A DNA stretch of 64,000 nucleotides from positions 992,001 through 1,056,000 of the forward strand of contig NZ_LT992502.1 of the NCBI RefSeq assembly GCF_900324475.1, written 5' to 3'. This document shows, in pieces, positions 38,734 through 52,553 of this stretch; the first letter of the stretch is position 1, and each line of letters opens with the position of its first letter. The stretch comes from Enterobacter bugandensis. GTDB taxonomy: Bacteria; Pseudomonadota; Gammaproteobacteria; Enterobacterales; Enterobacteriaceae. Under the pieces are notes generated by a model. The model did no database searches and was not told the origin of the DNA. It was given only the letters and a program-made list of their open reading frames with translations. Made by a program: the position numbers and the translations under genes.

Positions 38734-40134
38734 ATGCAAACACAACAAGAAAATGGACAGCTTAAGCGCACCATGAAAACACGCCACCTGATAATGCTCT
38801 CGCTGGGCGGCGTGATTGGGACAGGGTTATTCTTCAATACCGGATACATCATTTCCACCACCGGTGCGGCGGGCACGCTGCTGGCGTACCTGATCGGCGC
38901 GCTGGTGGTCTGGCTGGTGATGCAGTGTCTGGGTGAACTCTCCGTGGCGATGCCGGAAACCGGCGCGTTCCACGTCTATGCCGCCCGCTATCTCGGCCCG
39001 GCGACGGGCTATACCGTGGCGTGGCTCTACTGGCTCACCTGGACGGTTGCGCTCGGCTCGAGCTTTACCGCCGCCGGGTTCTGCATGCAGTACTGGTTCC
39101 CGCAGGTGCCCGTCTGGGCGTGGTGCGTAGTCTTTTGCGTGGTGATTTTCGGCCTTAACGTCATCTCCACGCGCTTCTTTGCCGAAGGGGAATTCTGGTT
39201 CTCGCTGGTGAAGGTCATCACCATCATCGCCTTTATCATCCTCGGCGGGGCGGCGGTCTTTGGTTTCATCCCGATGCAGGACGGTTCACCCGCGCCGGGC
39301 TTAAGCAACCTCACCGCCGAGGGCTGGTTCCCGCACGGCGGCCTGCCGATCCTGATGACCATGGTGGCGGTGAATTTTGCCTTCTCCGGGACCGAGCTTA
39401 TCGGCATCGCAGCGGGTGAAACGGAAAATCCGCACAAGGTCATTCCGGTTGCGATCCGCACCACCATCGCGCGGCTGATCATCTTCTTTATCGGCACCGT
39501 GTTTGTGCTGGCGGCGCTGATCCCGATGCAGCAGGCGGGCGTGGAAAAAAGCCCGTTCGTGCTGGTGTTTGAAAAGGTCGGTATTCCTTATGCCGCTGAT
39601 ATTTTTAACTTCGTGATCCTGACGGCGATCCTCTCGGCGGCGAACTCCGGGCTGTACGCCTCCGGGCGCATGCTGTGGTCGCTCTCGAATGAGAAAACGC
39701 TCCCGCGCTGCTTTGCCCGCGTGAACAAAAACGGCGTGCCGCTGACGGCGCTCTCGGTTTCCATGCTCGGCGGCGTGCTGGCGCTGTTCTCAAGCGTGGT
39801 GGCCCCGGACACGGTGTTTGTCGCACTCTCGGCCATTTCTGGCTTTGCGGTGGTGGCGGTGTGGATCAGCATCTGCGCGTCGCACTTCGTTTTCCGTCGC
39901 CGTCATCTGCAGTCCGGCCAGCCGCTCTCTGCGCTGCAGTACCGCGCGCCGTGGTATCCGCTGGTGCCGGTGCTCGGTTTTATCCTCTGCGTGGTGGCCT
40001 GCGTCGGCCTGTGGTTTGACCCCAGCCAGCGCATTGCCCTTTATTGCGGGCTTCCGTTCGTCGCCCTGTGTTATGGTGCCTACTACCTGACCCGAAATAT
40101 GACATCGCAGGAGCCTGAACATGTCGCAGAATAA
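38734..40134 (+). CDS. mmuP: S-methylmethionine permease
   Basis: Amino acid-polyamine-organocation permease of 466 residues with 12 helices; its first block [20 protein letters not shown] is typical of AAT-family amino-acid permeases. It is identified as MmuP by similarity to the E. coli protein and by the partner gene mmuM, whose start lies 14 nt inside its 3' end. The ATG at 38734 follows AGAAGGTAAT; an upstream in-frame ATG (38710) overlaps the operator. Confidence 0.93.
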   Translation: MQTQQENGQLKRTMKTRHLIMLSLGGVIGTGLFFNTGYIISTTGAAGTLLAYLIGALVVWLVMQCLGELSVAMPETGAFHVYAARYLGPATGYTVAWLYWLTWTVALGSSFTAAGFCMQYWFPQVPVWAWCVVFCVVIFGLNVISTRFFAEGEFWFSLVKVITIIAFIILGGAAVFGFIPMQDGSPAPGLSNLTAEGWFPHGGLPILMTMVAVNFAFSGTELIGIAAGETENPHKVIPVAIRTTIARLIIFFIGTVFVLAALIPMQQAGVEKSPFVLVFEKVGIPYAADIFNFVILTAILSAANSGLYASGRMLWSLSNEKTLPRCFARVNKNGVPLTALSVSMLGGVLALFSSVVAPDTVFVALSAISGFAVVAVWISICASHFVFRRRHLQSGQPLSALQYRAPWYPLVPVLGFILCVVACVGLWFDPSQRIALYCGLPFVALCYGAYYLTRNMTSQEPEHVAE

Positions 40135-41053
40135 TCCGCTTACCGCCATCCTTGAAAAACAGCCGTTTGTGGTGCTGGATGGCGCAATGGCAACGGAGCT
40201 GGAAGCGCGCGGCTGTAACCTTGCAGACAGCCTCTGGTCGGCCAAAGTGCTGGTGGAAAACCCGGATCTTATCCGTGAAGTGCATCTTGATTACTACCGC
40301 GCGGGCGCGCAGGTGGCGATCACCGCCAGCTACCAGGCCACGCCTGCGGGCTTTGCGGCACGCGGTCTGGATGAGGCGCAGTCCCGCGCGCTGATTGGCA
40401 AAAGCGTGGAGCTGGCGCGTAAGGCGCGCGAAGCGTACCTGGCCGAAAACCCGCACGCGGGCACGCTGCTGGTAGCGGGCTCCGTTGGGCCGTACGGCGC
40501 GTATCTGGCAGATGGCTCAGAGTATCGCGGCGACTACGTGCGCAGTGCCGAAGAATTCACAGAATTCCATCGCCCGCGCGTGGAAGCGCTGCTGGACGCG
40601 GGTGCAGACCTGCTGGCCTGCGAAACGCTGCCGTCGTTCACGGAAATAAAGGCGCTGGCCGCGTTGCTGACGGCGTATCCCCGCGCACGGGCGTGGTTCT
40701 CCTTCACCCTTCGCGACAGCGAGCACCTGAGCGACGGTACGCCGCTGCGGGAGGTGGTTTCTTCTCTGGAGGACTATCCGCAGGTCGTCGCGCTGGGCAT
40801 CAACTGTATCGCGCTGGAAAACACCACGGCGGCGCTGAAGCAGTTGCAAAGCCTGACGCCGCTGCCGCTGGTGGTCTACCCGAACTCGGGCGAGCATTAT
40901 GATGCGGTAACCAAAACCTGGCACCACCACGGCGAAGCGTGCGAGACGCTGGCGGGGTATCTGCCGCAGTGGCTGGCGGCTGGAGCGAAGTTAATCGGCG
41001 GATGCTGTCGCACCACGCCGAAGGATATTGCAGAGCTGAACGCGCAGCGCTGA
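40121..41053 (+). CDS. mmuM: homocysteine S-methyltransferase
   Basis: Transfers a methyl group from S-methylmethionine (or SAM) to homocysteine, giving methionine. 310 residues with the zinc-binding Cys in GINCIALEN and the Cys pair GGCCRTTP near the C terminus. It overlaps mmuP by 14 nt, so the two are translationally coupled. The pair lets the cell use plant-derived S-methylmethionine. Confidence 0.96.
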   Translation: MSQNNPLTAILEKQPFVVLDGAMATELEARGCNLADSLWSAKVLVENPDLIREVHLDYYRAGAQVAITASYQATPAGFAARGLDEAQSRALIGKSVELARKAREAYLAENPHAGTLLVAGSVGPYGAYLADGSEYRGDYVRSAEEFTEFHRPRVEALLDAGADLLACETLPSFTEIKALAALLTAYPRARAWFSFTLRDSEHLSDGTPLREVVSSLEDYPQVVALGINCIALENTTAALKQLQSLTPLPLVVYPNSGEHYDAVTKTWHHHGEACETLAGYLPQWLAAGAKLIGGCCRTTPKDIAELNAQR

Positions 41054-41093
41054 GTTTGTGCCGGGTAAGGCGCAGGCGCCACCCGGCACAAAC
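41054..41093. repeat. REP-like palindrome with long perfect stem
   Basis: GTTTGTGCCGGGT at 41054-41066 is repeated inverted as ACCCGGCACAAAC at 41081-41093, a 13-bp perfect stem with an inner REP-like core, after mmuM. Confidence 0.8.
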
Positions 41094-41227
41094 CAACCGC
41101 ACAAAATCAACTATCCTTTCCCGCTTTTTTTCTAAAAACGAATCGTCATTAGCGATTCTTTTTTATTCCTTTATCAAAATTCCCGCGCCGGAAATACTGC
41201 CCTCATAACAACAGGGGAGCAGGCATT

Positions 41228-42190
41228 ATGGCAATTTCATCGCGAATCACACTTCTCGGCGCGCTGGCGCTGTGGGCATTTCAGGCGCAGGCGGTGGACG
41301 TTACCGTCGCATATCAAACCTCGGCTGAGCCGGCGAAGGTTGCGCAGGCGGACAATACCTTTGCGAAAGAGAGCGGCGCGAAAGTCGACTGGCGCAAGTT
41401 CGACAGCGGCGCGTCCGTCGTGCGTGCGTTAGCGTCCGGCGACGTGCAGATTGGCAATATCGGCTCCAGCCCGCTGGCGGTCGCGGCCAGCCAGCAGGTA
41501 CCGATTGAGGTGTTCCTCCTCGCCTCTCAGCTCGGTAATTCCGAAGCGCTGGTGGTGAAGAAAAACATCACCAAACCGGAAGACCTGATCGGCAAACGCA
41601 TCGCCGTGCCGTTTATCTCCACCACCCACTACAGCCTGCTGGCGGCGCTCAAACACTGGGGCATCAAGCCGGGGCAAGTGCAAATCATCAATCTTCAGCC
41701 GCCGGCGATTATCGCCGCCTGGCAGCGCGGGGATATTGACGGGGCCTACGTGTGGGCACCGGCAGTAAACGAGCTGGAAAAAGACGGCACCGTGCTGACC
41801 GACTCCGAGAAAGTGGGCCAGTGGGGCGCGCCGACCCTCGACGTGTGGGTGGTGCGCAAAGACTTTGCCGAGAAACATCCTGAGGTGGTGAAAGCCTTCG
41901 CCAAAAGCGCGATTGCCGCCCAGCAGCCGTACATCAGCAACCCGGATGAGTGGCTGAAGCAGCCCGCCAACCTGGAAAAACTCTCCCGCCTGAGCGGCGT
42001 GCCGGAAGCGGACGTGCCGGCGCTGGTGAGGGGCAATACCTATCTGACCCCCGCGCAGCAGGTGCAGCAGCTAAACGGGCCGGTGAGCAAAGCGATTGTA
42101 GATACCGCCACCTTCCTAAAAGAGCAGGGCAAAGTGCCTGCGGTCGCGGCGGATTACAGTCAGTACGTCACCGACCGCTTTGTGAAATAA
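41228..42190 (+). CDS. tauA: taurine ABC transporter periplasmic binding protein
   Basis: 320 residues with a signal peptide ([16 protein letters not shown]) and the NMT1/SsuA-like fold ([20 protein letters not shown]). First gene of tauABCD, which E. coli expresses under sulfate starvation with Cbl and CysB; the AT-rich 130 bp upstream is the place for such control, though I cannot define a site. AGGGGAGCAGGC precedes the ATG. Confidence 0.96.
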   Translation: MAISSRITLLGALALWAFQAQAVDVTVAYQTSAEPAKVAQADNTFAKESGAKVDWRKFDSGASVVRALASGDVQIGNIGSSPLAVAASQQVPIEVFLLASQLGNSEALVVKKNITKPEDLIGKRIAVPFISTTHYSLLAALKHWGIKPGQVQIINLQPPAIIAAWQRGDIDGAYVWAPAVNELEKDGTVLTDSEKVGQWGAPTLDVWVVRKDFAEKHPEVVKAFAKSAIAAQQPYISNPDEWLKQPANLEKLSRLSGVPEADVPALVRGNTYLTPAQQVQQLNGPVSKAIVDTATFLKEQGKVPAVAADYSQYVTDRFVK

Positions 42191-42200
42191 GGAGTTCGCC

Positions 42201-42968
42201 ATGCTGAACATTACGAACCTGTATGCCGATTACGGTGGTAAACCCGCGCTGGAGGACATCAACCTGACGCTGGGCAGCGGTGAACTGCTGGTGGTGCTCG
42301 GCCCGTCCGGCTGCGGAAAAACCACGCTGCTGAATCTGATCGCCGGGTTTGTACCGTATCAGCACGGCACCATTCAACTGGAAGGCAAAAAGGTGGATGG
42401 CCCTGGCGCCGAGCGCGGCGTGGTCTTTCAGAACGAAGGATTGCTTCCGTGGCGCAACGTGCAGGAGAACGTGGCGTTTGGGCTACAGCTTGCGGGTGTG
42501 AACCGTGAACAGCGGCTGGCAACCGCGCGGGCGATGCTGAAAAAAGTGGGGCTGGAAGGGGCGGAAAAACGCTTTATCTGGCAGCTTTCCGGCGGCCAGC
42601 GTCAGCGCGTCGGGATCGCCCGCGCGCTGGCGGCGAATCCGCAGCTGTTGCTGCTGGACGAGCCGTTCGGGGCGCTGGACGCCTTTACCCGCGAGCAGAT
42701 GCAAACCCTGCTGCTGCGCCTGTGGCATGAGACGGGCAAGCAGGTGCTGTTAATTACCCACGATATCGAAGAGGCGGTGTTTATGGCGACCGAGCTGGTG
42801 CTGCTCTCGCCGGGGCCGGGGCGCGTGCTGGAGCGGCTGCCGCTGGATTTCGCACGCCGCTACGTCGCGGGAGAACCCGTGCGCAGCATCAAATCCGATC
42901 CGCGGTTTATTGAGCAGCGTGAATACGTCTTAAGCCGCGTGTTCGAACAGCGGGAGGCCTTCTCATGA
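42201..42968 (+). CDS. tauB: taurine ABC transporter ATP-binding protein
   Basis: 255-residue ATPase with Walker [10 protein letters not shown], signature [15 protein letters not shown], Walker [13 protein letters not shown] and the His switch LITHDIEEA, all intact. It powers taurine import. It starts 10 nt after tauA and overlaps tauC by 4 nt (ATGA). Confidence 0.97.
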   Translation: MLNITNLYADYGGKPALEDINLTLGSGELLVVLGPSGCGKTTLLNLIAGFVPYQHGTIQLEGKKVDGPGAERGVVFQNEGLLPWRNVQENVAFGLQLAGVNREQRLATARAMLKKVGLEGAEKRFIWQLSGGQRQRVGIARALAANPQLLLLDEPFGALDAFTREQMQTLLLRLWHETGKQVLLITHDIEEAVFMATELVLLSPGPGRVLERLPLDFARRYVAGEPVRSIKSDPRFIEQREYVLSRVFEQREAFS

Positions 42969-43792
42969 GCATCGTCTTTAGTGAAAAAACGCGCCGCACG
43001 CGTCTGGCGCTGCGCTGGCCTTTCTCACGTCAAATTACGCTGAGCGTCGGTACGCTGTTGGTGCTGCTGGCAGCGTGGTGGGCGGTTGCGGCCCAGCAGT
43101 GGGTCAGCCCGCTGTTTCTGCCGCCGCCGGGACAGGTGCTGGCGAAACTCATCTCCATCGCCGGGCCGCAGGGCTTTATGGACGCTACGCTCTGGCAGCA
43201 TCTCGGCGCAAGCCTGACGCGCATTCTGGTGGCGCTGCTGGCGGCGGTGGTTATCGGTATCCCGGTCGGGATCGCGATGGGCCTAAGCCCGACGGTGCGC
43301 GGCATCCTTGACCCGCTGATTGAGCTTTACCGCCCGGTGCCGCCGCTGGCCTATTTGCCGCTGATGGTGATCTGGTTCGGTATCGGCGAAACGTCGAAAA
43401 TTCTGCTGATTTATCTGGCGATTTTCGCGCCGGTTGCCATGTCGGCGCTGGCGGGCGTGAAGAGTGCCCAGCAGGTGCGCATTCGTGCGGCGCAGTCGCT
43501 GGGGGCCAGCCGCACGCAGGTGCTGCTGTTCGTGATTCTACCCGGCGCGCTGCCGGAGATTTTAACCGGGCTGCGCATCGGCCTCGGCGTGGGCTGGTCC
43601 ACGCTGGTGGCGGCAGAGCTGATCGCCGCCACGCGAGGATTAGGGTTTATGGTTCAGTCGGCGGGAGAGTTCCTGGCGACTGACGTGGTGCTGGCAGGGA
43701 TCGCGGTGATTGCCGCGATCGCCTTCGGATTAGAACTGGGGCTGCGCGCGCTACAGCGCCGCCTGACGCCCTGGCATGGAGAAATACAATGA
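42965..43792 (+). CDS. tauC: taurine ABC transporter permease
   Basis: 275-residue inner-membrane permease with about six helices. The coupling loop ([19 protein letters not shown]) faces TauB. It overlaps both tauB and tauD by 4 nt, so the operon is tightly coupled. Confidence 0.96.
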   Translation: MSIVFSEKTRRTRLALRWPFSRQITLSVGTLLVLLAAWWAVAAQQWVSPLFLPPPGQVLAKLISIAGPQGFMDATLWQHLGASLTRILVALLAAVVIGIPVGIAMGLSPTVRGILDPLIELYRPVPPLAYLPLMVIWFGIGETSKILLIYLAIFAPVAMSALAGVKSAQQVRIRAAQSLGASRTQVLLFVILPGALPEILTGLRIGLGVGWSTLVAAELIAATRGLGFMVQSAGEFLATDVVLAGIAVIAAIAFGLELGLRALQRRLTPWHGEIQ

Positions 43793-44637
43793 GTGAACGA
43801 CTGACCATCACCCCGCTGGGGCCGTATATTGGCGCGCAGGTGTCGGGCCTGGATGTGTCCCGCCCGCTGAGCGATAACCAGTTTGAGCAGCTGTACCACG
43901 CGGTGCTGCGCCATCAGGTGGTGTTCCTGCGCGAGCAGGCGATCACCCCGCAGCAGCAGCGCGCGCTGGCGTTGCGTTTTGGCGACCTGCATATCCACCC
44001 GGTCTATCCGCATGCGGAAGGGGTGGAGGAGATTATCGTTCTGGATACCCACAACGATAACCCGCCTGACAACGACAACTGGCACACGGACGTCACCTTT
44101 ATCGAGACGCCGCCCGCCGGGGCGATTCTGGCAGCAAAATTACTGCCAGAGACCGGCGGCGATACGCTGTGGGCGAGCGGGATTGCGGCGTTTGAGGCGC
44201 TCTCTGCGCCGTTCCGGACGCTGCTGAGCGGCCTGCGGGCGGAGCACGATTTCAAAAAATCGTTCCCGGAATATAAGTACCGTAAAAGCGAAGAGGAGCA
44301 TCAGCGCTGGCTGGAAGCGGTGGCGAAGCATCCGCCGCTGCTGCACCCGGTGGTGCGCACCCATCCGGTCACGGGCAAGCAGGCGCTGTTCGTGAACGAA
44401 GGATTCACGACGCGCATTGTGGACGTGACGGAGAAAGAGAGCGACGCGCTGCTGGGATTCCTGTTCGCTCATATCACTAAACCGGAGTTTCAGGTGCGCT
44501 GGCGCTGGCAGGAGAACGACCTGGCGATCTGGGATAACCGCGTGACGCAGCACTACGCCAACGCGGACTATCTGCCGCAGCGAAGGATTATGCAGCGTGC
44601 GACGATTTTGGGCGATAAGCCATTTTACCGCCCCTGA
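43789..44637 (+). CDS. tauD: taurine dioxygenase
   Basis: Fe(II)/2-oxoglutarate-dependent dioxygenase that releases sulfite from taurine. 282 residues; the facial triad is visible as HTD in NWHTDVTF (about residues 99-101) and the distal His in [11 protein letters not shown] (about 255). The enzyme is cytoplasmic and gives sulfur for growth when sulfate is scarce. Confidence 0.97.
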   Translation: MSERLTITPLGPYIGAQVSGLDVSRPLSDNQFEQLYHAVLRHQVVFLREQAITPQQQRALALRFGDLHIHPVYPHAEGVEEIIVLDTHNDNPPDNDNWHTDVTFIETPPAGAILAAKLLPETGGDTLWASGIAAFEALSAPFRTLLSGLRAEHDFKKSFPEYKYRKSEEEHQRWLEAVAKHPPLLHPVVRTHPVTGKQALFVNEGFTTRIVDVTEKESDALLGFLFAHITKPEFQVRWRWQENDLAIWDNRVTQHYANADYLPQRRIMQRATILGDKPFYRP

Positions 44638-44650
44638 TCCTGGAGTACCC

Positions 44651-44680
44651 GTAGGCCGGGTAAGCGCAGCGCCACCCGGC
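44651..44680. repeat. REP-like palindromic element
   Basis: GTAGGCCGGGTAAGCG followed by CGCCACCCGGC, between convergent tauD and the acyltransferase gene. Confidence 0.75.
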
Positions 44681-44706
44681 GAAAACGGTGCACAATTGCC
44701 GGCCAA

Positions 44707-46407
44707 TTAAAGGTGCGCCTCAATATACCGCTGATATCGGTTCGCCTTCAGGTAGCACAAATCCACCAGCACCAGACCGTCTACGCAGTTGTTGAACGCC
44801 GGGTCGCTGCCAAAATCAATAAACTGCACGCCGCCGGGCTCGCATAGCTCGGAATACTGTTTATACAGCGGCGGTATGCCGCAGCCCAGATTGCCGAGCA
44901 GGGATTTCAGCTTCGTCAGATCGTCCACGTAATCCAAGCCGCCAAACTGTGCCAGCACGTCCGGTAAGGATGCCGGATACGGCTGACGTGACGCGGCTAG
45001 CGGATGCGTCGCCGGGAACCACAGGCGGTAAAAGGCGACCAGCAGATCCCGTGCCGCAGGCGGTAAGCCGCCGGAGATGGAGACGGGGCCAAACAGGTAG
45101 CGATAATGTGGGTAACGCGCCAGGTAAGCCCCGATGCCGGACCATAAATAGTCCAGACCGCGACGCCCCCAGTAGCGCGGCTGAATAAAGCTGCGCCCGA
45201 GCTCAATGCCGTGCTCAAGCACGTCCTGCATTTTGTCGTCGTAGTGGAACAGGCTGTAGCTGTACAGACCTTCAACGCCGCGCTTTTCGATCTGCATGGC
45301 CGTCGGCATAAAGCGATACGCCCCGACGATCTCCAGATCCTCTTCATCCCAGAGGATCAGGTGCAGATAATCGTCATCGTAGCTGTCGGTGTCCCGGCGT
45401 TTACCGCTCCCTTCCTCCACCGCGCGAAACGCAATCTCGCGCAGGCGGCCCAGTTCGCGCAGAAGAGGCGCCTCTTCCTGCCCGTTGCGCTGCCACAGGT
45501 AGATGGTTTTACCGTCGCTGGTTTTACCCAGACACTCCGCCTGCGCCAGCTCGCGTTTCAGGGTGGCCCGGTCTTCCGGACGGGCAATGGCGCACTGGGT
45601 TTTGAAGACGCCAGGCAATCCCTTGCCAAGACGCATCACGTGCTGACGGCACTGCTCGGCCATCTCACGTGACGAAAGCGTGGCGCTATGCCAGTGATGC
45701 CAGGCGATTTGCTGGCCGATTTTAATCGGCAGCTGGCTGTGGCGGCGGCGGAACATCTGCTGCATTAGCAGCAGCATCGACAATGTCGGCGACACCAGCG
45801 TGCTGGCATAAAAGAGCAGGCTGTTATGCGCCTGAATATGCACCGGCAGCAGCGGGGCGCGCAGCTTGCTGGCGAGTTTGATAAAGCCGGAGTGCCATTT
45901 TTTATCGCGAATGCCTTTGCGCGTGGGGCGTGAAACTTCACCCGCCGGGAAGAAGATCAGCACGCCCGCGTTTTGCAGATGCTGCTCCATCTGAACCAGA
46001 GACGATTTCGCCGTCCTGCCGCCCATATTGTCCACCGGAATAAACAGCGAACTGAGAGGCTCAAGGTGGGTCAGCATCCGGTTGGTCACGACTTTAACGT
46101 CGCGCCGCACGCGGGAGACGGCGTACATCAGCGCCAGCCCGTCCAGCGTGCCTGTCGGGTGGTTGGCAATAATAACCAGTGGGCCATGTTCGGGGATTTG
46201 TTCGAGATCGCGGGCGGAAACGGTGCAGAGAATATCAAGGTGCTCCAGAACTTGCTCCACCATATCCAGTCCTTTCAGGTGGCGGTGAGCGGCGGCAAAC
46301 TGCTGGAATTCTTCTTCGTAAAACAGCCTTTTTAACAGACTTTTTTGCCAGGGTGCAGGCCTCGCCTGAGGCCAAAGATCGTCGAGAACGCTATCGAGGC
46401 TAAACAT
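44707..46407 (-). CDS. bifunctional acyltransferase, OlsF-like (LPLAT plus GNAT)
   Basis: 566 residues with two enzymes in one chain. Residues about 60-280 are a PlsC-type lysophospholipid acyltransferase domain, with NHPTGTLD at 82-89 and FPAGEVSR at 153-160. Residues about 290-566 are a GNAT domain of the OlsB/hemolysin-like type (DDDYLHLILWDEEDLEIVGAYR quoted in part; RRGLDYLWSGIG). The same architecture is described for OlsF, which makes ornithine lipid from ornithine alone. Function here is inferred. The motif has five residues between His and Asp rather than four. No equivalent lies between tauD and hemB in E. coli K-12. Confidence 0.78.
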   Translation of the reverse strand: MFSLDSVLDDLWPQARPAPWQKSLLKRLFYEEEFQQFAAAHRHLKGLDMVEQVLEHLDILCTVSARDLEQIPEHGPLVIIANHPTGTLDGLALMYAVSRVRRDVKVVTNRMLTHLEPLSSLFIPVDNMGGRTAKSSLVQMEQHLQNAGVLIFFPAGEVSRPTRKGIRDKKWHSGFIKLASKLRAPLLPVHIQAHNSLLFYASTLVSPTLSMLLLMQQMFRRRHSQLPIKIGQQIAWHHWHSATLSSREMAEQCRQHVMRLGKGLPGVFKTQCAIARPEDRATLKRELAQAECLGKTSDGKTIYLWQRNGQEEAPLLRELGRLREIAFRAVEEGSGKRRDTDSYDDDYLHLILWDEEDLEIVGAYRFMPTAMQIEKRGVEGLYSYSLFHYDDKMQDVLEHGIELGRSFIQPRYWGRRGLDYLWSGIGAYLARYPHYRYLFGPVSISGGLPPAARDLLVAFYRLWFPATHPLAASRQPYPASLPDVLAQFGGLDYVDDLTKLKSLLGNLGCGIPPLYKQYSELCEPGGVQFIDFGSDPAFNNCVDGLVLVDLCYLKANRYQRYIEAHL

Positions 46408-46479
46408 GATTACTCCTCCTGCCGTCTTGCGAAGACAGTAGAAGGAGCAGATGTCGGTTGTATTGCAGTTTGGTGAAGA

Positions 46480-47454
46480 TTAGCGGAGGATTTTTTTCTC
46501 GGCCAGATCCAGCGCGAAGTAGCTGAAGATCAGATCCGCGCCCGCGCGTTTGATCGCGCCCAGGCTTTCGAGGATCACTTTCTCTTCGTCGATGGCACCG
46601 GCCAGCGCAGCGAATTTGATCATCGCGTATTCACCGCTCACCTGGTATGCCCCCAGCGGCAGTTCGGTGCGCTCGCGGATGTCGCGCAGAATATCGAGAT
46701 AGGCGCCAGCCGGTTTCACCATCAGGCAGTCTGCGCCCTGGGCTTCATCAAGCAGGGATTCACGAATCGCTTCCCGGCGGTTCAGCGGGTTCATCTGGTA
46801 GGTCTTACGATCGCCCTTCAGCGCCGTACCCGCCGCTTCACGGAACGGGCCGTAGAAGGAAGAGGCAAACTTGGTGGAGTAGGACATGATGGCGGTGTCG
46901 GTAAAGCCTGCCGCATCCAGCGCCTGACGGATAGCCTGAACCTGTCCGTCCATCGCCGCAGAGGGCGCGATAAAGTCCGCACCCGCAGCGGCAGCCACGA
47001 CCGCCTGCTTGCCGAGGTTCAGCAGGGTGGCATCGTTGTCCACGCCGTGATCGCACAGTACGCCGCAGTGCCCGTGGGAGGTGTATTCGCAGAAGCAGGT
47101 GTCGGACATGACCACCATTTCTGGCACGGTATCTTTGCAGATGCGGGACATGCGGGCCACGAGGCCATCCTCTTTCCATGCATCGCTGCCGGTGGCGTCG
47201 GTATGGTGGGAGATGCCGAAGGTCATCACCGAGCGGATCCCCGCGTTGGCAATGCGTTCAATCTCGCGGGCCAGGTATTTTTCAGGAATGCGCATCACGC
47301 CCGGCATGGCTTCGATGGCTTTGTAGTCATCAATCTCTTCTTCAACAAAAATCGGCAACACCAGATCGTTTAAGCTCAGTGTTGTCTCTTCAAACATAGC
47401 GCGCAGTGCGGGTGACTTACGCAGGCGGCGGGGACGTGCAATTAAATCGGTCAT
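46480..47454 (-). CDS. hemB: delta-aminolevulinic acid dehydratase (porphobilinogen synthase)
   Basis: Condenses two 5-aminolevulinate molecules in heme synthesis. 324 residues from ATG 47454 ([11 protein letters not shown]), as in E. coli. Zinc-binding Cys cluster [14 protein letters not shown] and the active-site Lys in [14 protein letters not shown] and [10 protein letters not shown] are intact. A 15-codon longer frame is not conserved. Confidence 0.97.
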   Translation of the reverse strand: MTDLIARPRRLRKSPALRAMFEETTLSLNDLVLPIFVEEEIDDYKAIEAMPGVMRIPEKYLAREIERIANAGIRSVMTFGISHHTDATGSDAWKEDGLVARMSRICKDTVPEMVVMSDTCFCEYTSHGHCGVLCDHGVDNDATLLNLGKQAVVAAAAGADFIAPSAAMDGQVQAIRQALDAAGFTDTAIMSYSTKFASSFYGPFREAAGTALKGDRKTYQMNPLNRREAIRESLLDEAQGADCLMVKPAGAYLDILRDIRERTELPLGAYQVSGEYAMIKFAALAGAIDEEKVILESLGAIKRAGADLIFSYFALDLAEKKILR

Positions 47455-47899
47455 GGTATGCCTGATGTTTGTGGAACAAAGAAGGTTAGTGTACCTCAAA
47501 GTGAAGTGAGGTGTTTTACTAAAGTGGGCATTTTGATACCGATTAATGCGGCCTGTCTATGATTGCCAGTGAATTATATATAATTAACTAATCCTGCGGA
47601 ATGTCGGTTCGAATTATTGATGTTAATTCTATTACGAAGGGAATGTATAAATAAAAATGATCTGTTTATAAAACTTATATCACCTTTGCTTGTTTAGTTT
47701 ATTTTGACTTTTTCTTTATAGTATTTATATTTAGCGCTCTTTTTCTCTCGTTTTACATCTGCTGATTGTCTGGATACGGACTTAAATGAATCATTCATTG
47801 AACCTTTTCTGAATGAAACTGCATAATTCACTCCGCAATTAAACATTGCTAATTGATTTACGGACAAACATGCTTACGTCCCTGAGGAGGGATGACCCA
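47455..47899. other. AT-rich 445-bp region between hemB and the autotransporter gene
   Basis: Divergent promoter region, much richer in A and T than its flanks (especially 47570-47850), as is common before H-NS-silenced surface genes. No gene is seen. GAGGAGGG at 47883-47890 is the ribosome-binding site of the autotransporter. Confidence 0.5.
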
Positions 47900-50674
<2,775 letters not shown>

Positions 50675-50683
50675 ATAGAAAGC

Positions 50684-50710
50684 GCGGGGGATATTTTCCC
50701 CCGCTTTTTT
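50684..50710 (+). terminator. rho-independent terminator of the autotransporter gene
   Basis: Perfect 8-bp stem GCGGGGGA / TCCCCCGC with a 5-nt loop and six T. Confidence 0.92.
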
Positions 50711-50763
50711 ATATGGTTTAAAAATAATAAAGAACCGACAGATACAGATGCTTTGAGGTATGC

Positions 50764-51390
50764 ATGAACGTTAATGCGAAACCACTTTCTGAATTAAGCC
50801 GGCTCGCAAAATGTCTGGAAGTCGCCGGTACCCCCTTTAAGATCGAACCACAGCAATTAATAACAACCGGCAATAATGATGATGAGCCATTTACTTTTAT
50901 AATACAGTCTGGTCTTACCGCTATCCATCGTAAATCTGATGAACTTCTGATGGGCATTGCGCAGGCACCTTTTATCTATGGTTTGAATGCATGGATAAAT
51001 GATAGTTATCTGGAATATTCCATGATGACACACACAACCTGTTCTGGATTTTATTTACCGGTCTCTGCCACGCGTCAACTTATTCAGCAAAATCATCTCT
51101 GGCAGGATGCTTTCTGCTGGGTGTCATGGATTAACCATATTCTGGGCAAGCGTGACCTGCAGCTGGTGGGAAATAACTCTTATAGTCAGATCCGGGCGAT
51201 GTTGATCAATATGGCCGAGTGGGATGACTCGCTGCGCTCAAAAATTGGCGTTATGAATCATATTCAGCGTAGTACACGTATTTCACGTTCGGTCGTTGCA
51301 GAAGTCCTGGCTGCGCTGCGTCAGGGGAACTACATCAATATGAGCCGGGGCAAGCTGGTCAGCATCAACCGCTTGCCCACGGAATATTAA
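50764..51390 (+). CDS. yaiV: YaiV / IprA, Crp-like transcriptional regulator
   Basis: 208 residues with a cyclic-nucleotide-binding-like beta-barrel (TFIIQSGLTAIHR, LLMGIAQAPFIYG) and a C-terminal wing-helix (TRISRSVVAEVLAALRQGNY). Orthologous to E. coli YaiV; the Salmonella protein IprA affects hydrogen peroxide resistance. No cAMP-contact signature is apparent. It is 90 nt after the autotransporter and may control it, but that is conjecture. Convergent with ampH. Confidence 0.9.
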   Translation: MNVNAKPLSELSRLAKCLEVAGTPFKIEPQQLITTGNNDDEPFTFIIQSGLTAIHRKSDELLMGIAQAPFIYGLNAWINDSYLEYSMMTHTTCSGFYLPVSATRQLIQQNHLWQDAFCWVSWINHILGKRDLQLVGNNSYSQIRAMLINMAEWDDSLRSKIGVMNHIQRSTRISRSVVAEVLAALRQGNYINMSRGKLVSINRLPTEY

Positions 51391-51392
51391 GA

Positions 51393-52553
51393 TCAGTTAG
51401 ACGCAGTAAGCACCTGGGCTTTATTGGCGCTCAGTTCGGTCACCAGGTTATTGATGCCGTCACTCATATTAACGAAGCGCGTGTTCGGAGAACGGGTGAC
51501 TACCACAAACGCGCCCACGTTGGACTGCGGAATCATTGCCATGTAGGTAATGAATCCGCCGCCGCCGCCGGTTTTCTGAATGATGCCCGGACGACCATTT
51601 TTCGGTGCCATATAGACCCAGCCCAGGCCGAGCGCATCGGCTTTACCCGGCACGTCCATCCCGATGACGCGATGCAGCTGAGTACGCTGATAGATAAGAG
51701 TCTGCATACGATCGGCCTGGCTGCTGCGGGAGTAAAAATCCGAAGAAAGGAACTGCTGCATCCAGCGCATCATGTCGCCAGGGGTGGAATAGACCCCGCC
51801 GCTGCCCACGGCCGCCAGCGTGTTGTTACAGGGGCTTGCGCCTTTCTCTGCCACCATCAGGCGTTTGCACTGGTCCGGGGAAGGGGTAAAGGTGGTGTCT
51901 TTCATGCCCAGCGGACGCGTGATCTGCTCTTCAAAAAGCTGCGGGTAAGGTTTGCCCGCCGCCGTTGAAAGCGCATCCGCCAGCAGATCGAACGCCAGGT
52001 TCGAGTAAGAGGCCTGCGAGCCCGGCGCGGATTTCAGCGTGGCGGTGCTCAGGTAGTTCCAGCGCTGTTGGCGCGTTGGCCAGACAAAAACGTCGCGGTG
52101 CGCCGCGCCGCCCGGCTGCTCGCGCGGCAGAGCGCTGGTGTGCGTCGCGAGGTTCACCAGGCGAATTGGCGTGCCCTGATACGTCGGCACGCGGGCACCC
52201 GGCGGGGCGTATTTGCTGAGCGGATCGTCGAGTTTTACCACGCCCTGGTCGAGCAGCTTCACCAGCATTTCGCTGGTCATCAGCTTGGTTAAGGACGCGA
52301 CGCGCACAACGGAATCCAGCTGCGGACGAACGTTATTACCTGGACGCGTTTCACCAAAGCTGCGGAAAACGCGCTGGTTGCCGTCGATGACCACCATTGC
52401 CATCCCGGTCGCGCCGCTGCCGTAATAGATAAGGTTCGCGTAGCGATCGGCAATATCGGAAGCCAAAACGGGCGCCGTCAGCGGCTGGGCTGCCTGGGCG
52501 GTGGAGAAGCTCACCGCACACAGCGCGGCAAAAGAGAGCAGACAACGTTTCAA
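51393..52553 (-). CDS. ampH: AmpH, penicillin-binding carboxypeptidase/endopeptidase
   Basis: Class C beta-lactamase-fold peptidoglycan hydrolase in the periplasm. 386 residues from a TTG start (52553) as in E. coli, giving signal peptide LKRCLLSFAALCAVSFSTAQA. Active-site motifs are complete: SLTK in VRVASLTKLMT, YSN in ASYSNLAFD and KTG in IQKTGGGGGF. A longer ATG frame exists but lacks a signal peptide at its N terminus. Functionally linked to peptide recycling with sbmA. Confidence 0.93.
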   Translation of the reverse strand: MKRCLLSFAALCAVSFSTAQAAQPLTAPVLASDIADRYANLIYYGSGATGMAMVVIDGNQRVFRSFGETRPGNNVRPQLDSVVRVASLTKLMTSEMLVKLLDQGVVKLDDPLSKYAPPGARVPTYQGTPIRLVNLATHTSALPREQPGGAAHRDVFVWPTRQQRWNYLSTATLKSAPGSQASYSNLAFDLLADALSTAAGKPYPQLFEEQITRPLGMKDTTFTPSPDQCKRLMVAEKGASPCNNTLAAVGSGGVYSTPGDMMRWMQQFLSSDFYSRSSQADRMQTLIYQRTQLHRVIGMDVPGKADALGLGWVYMAPKNGRPGIIQKTGGGGGFITYMAMIPQSNVGAFVVVTRSPNTRFVNMSDGINNLVTELSANKAQVLTASN

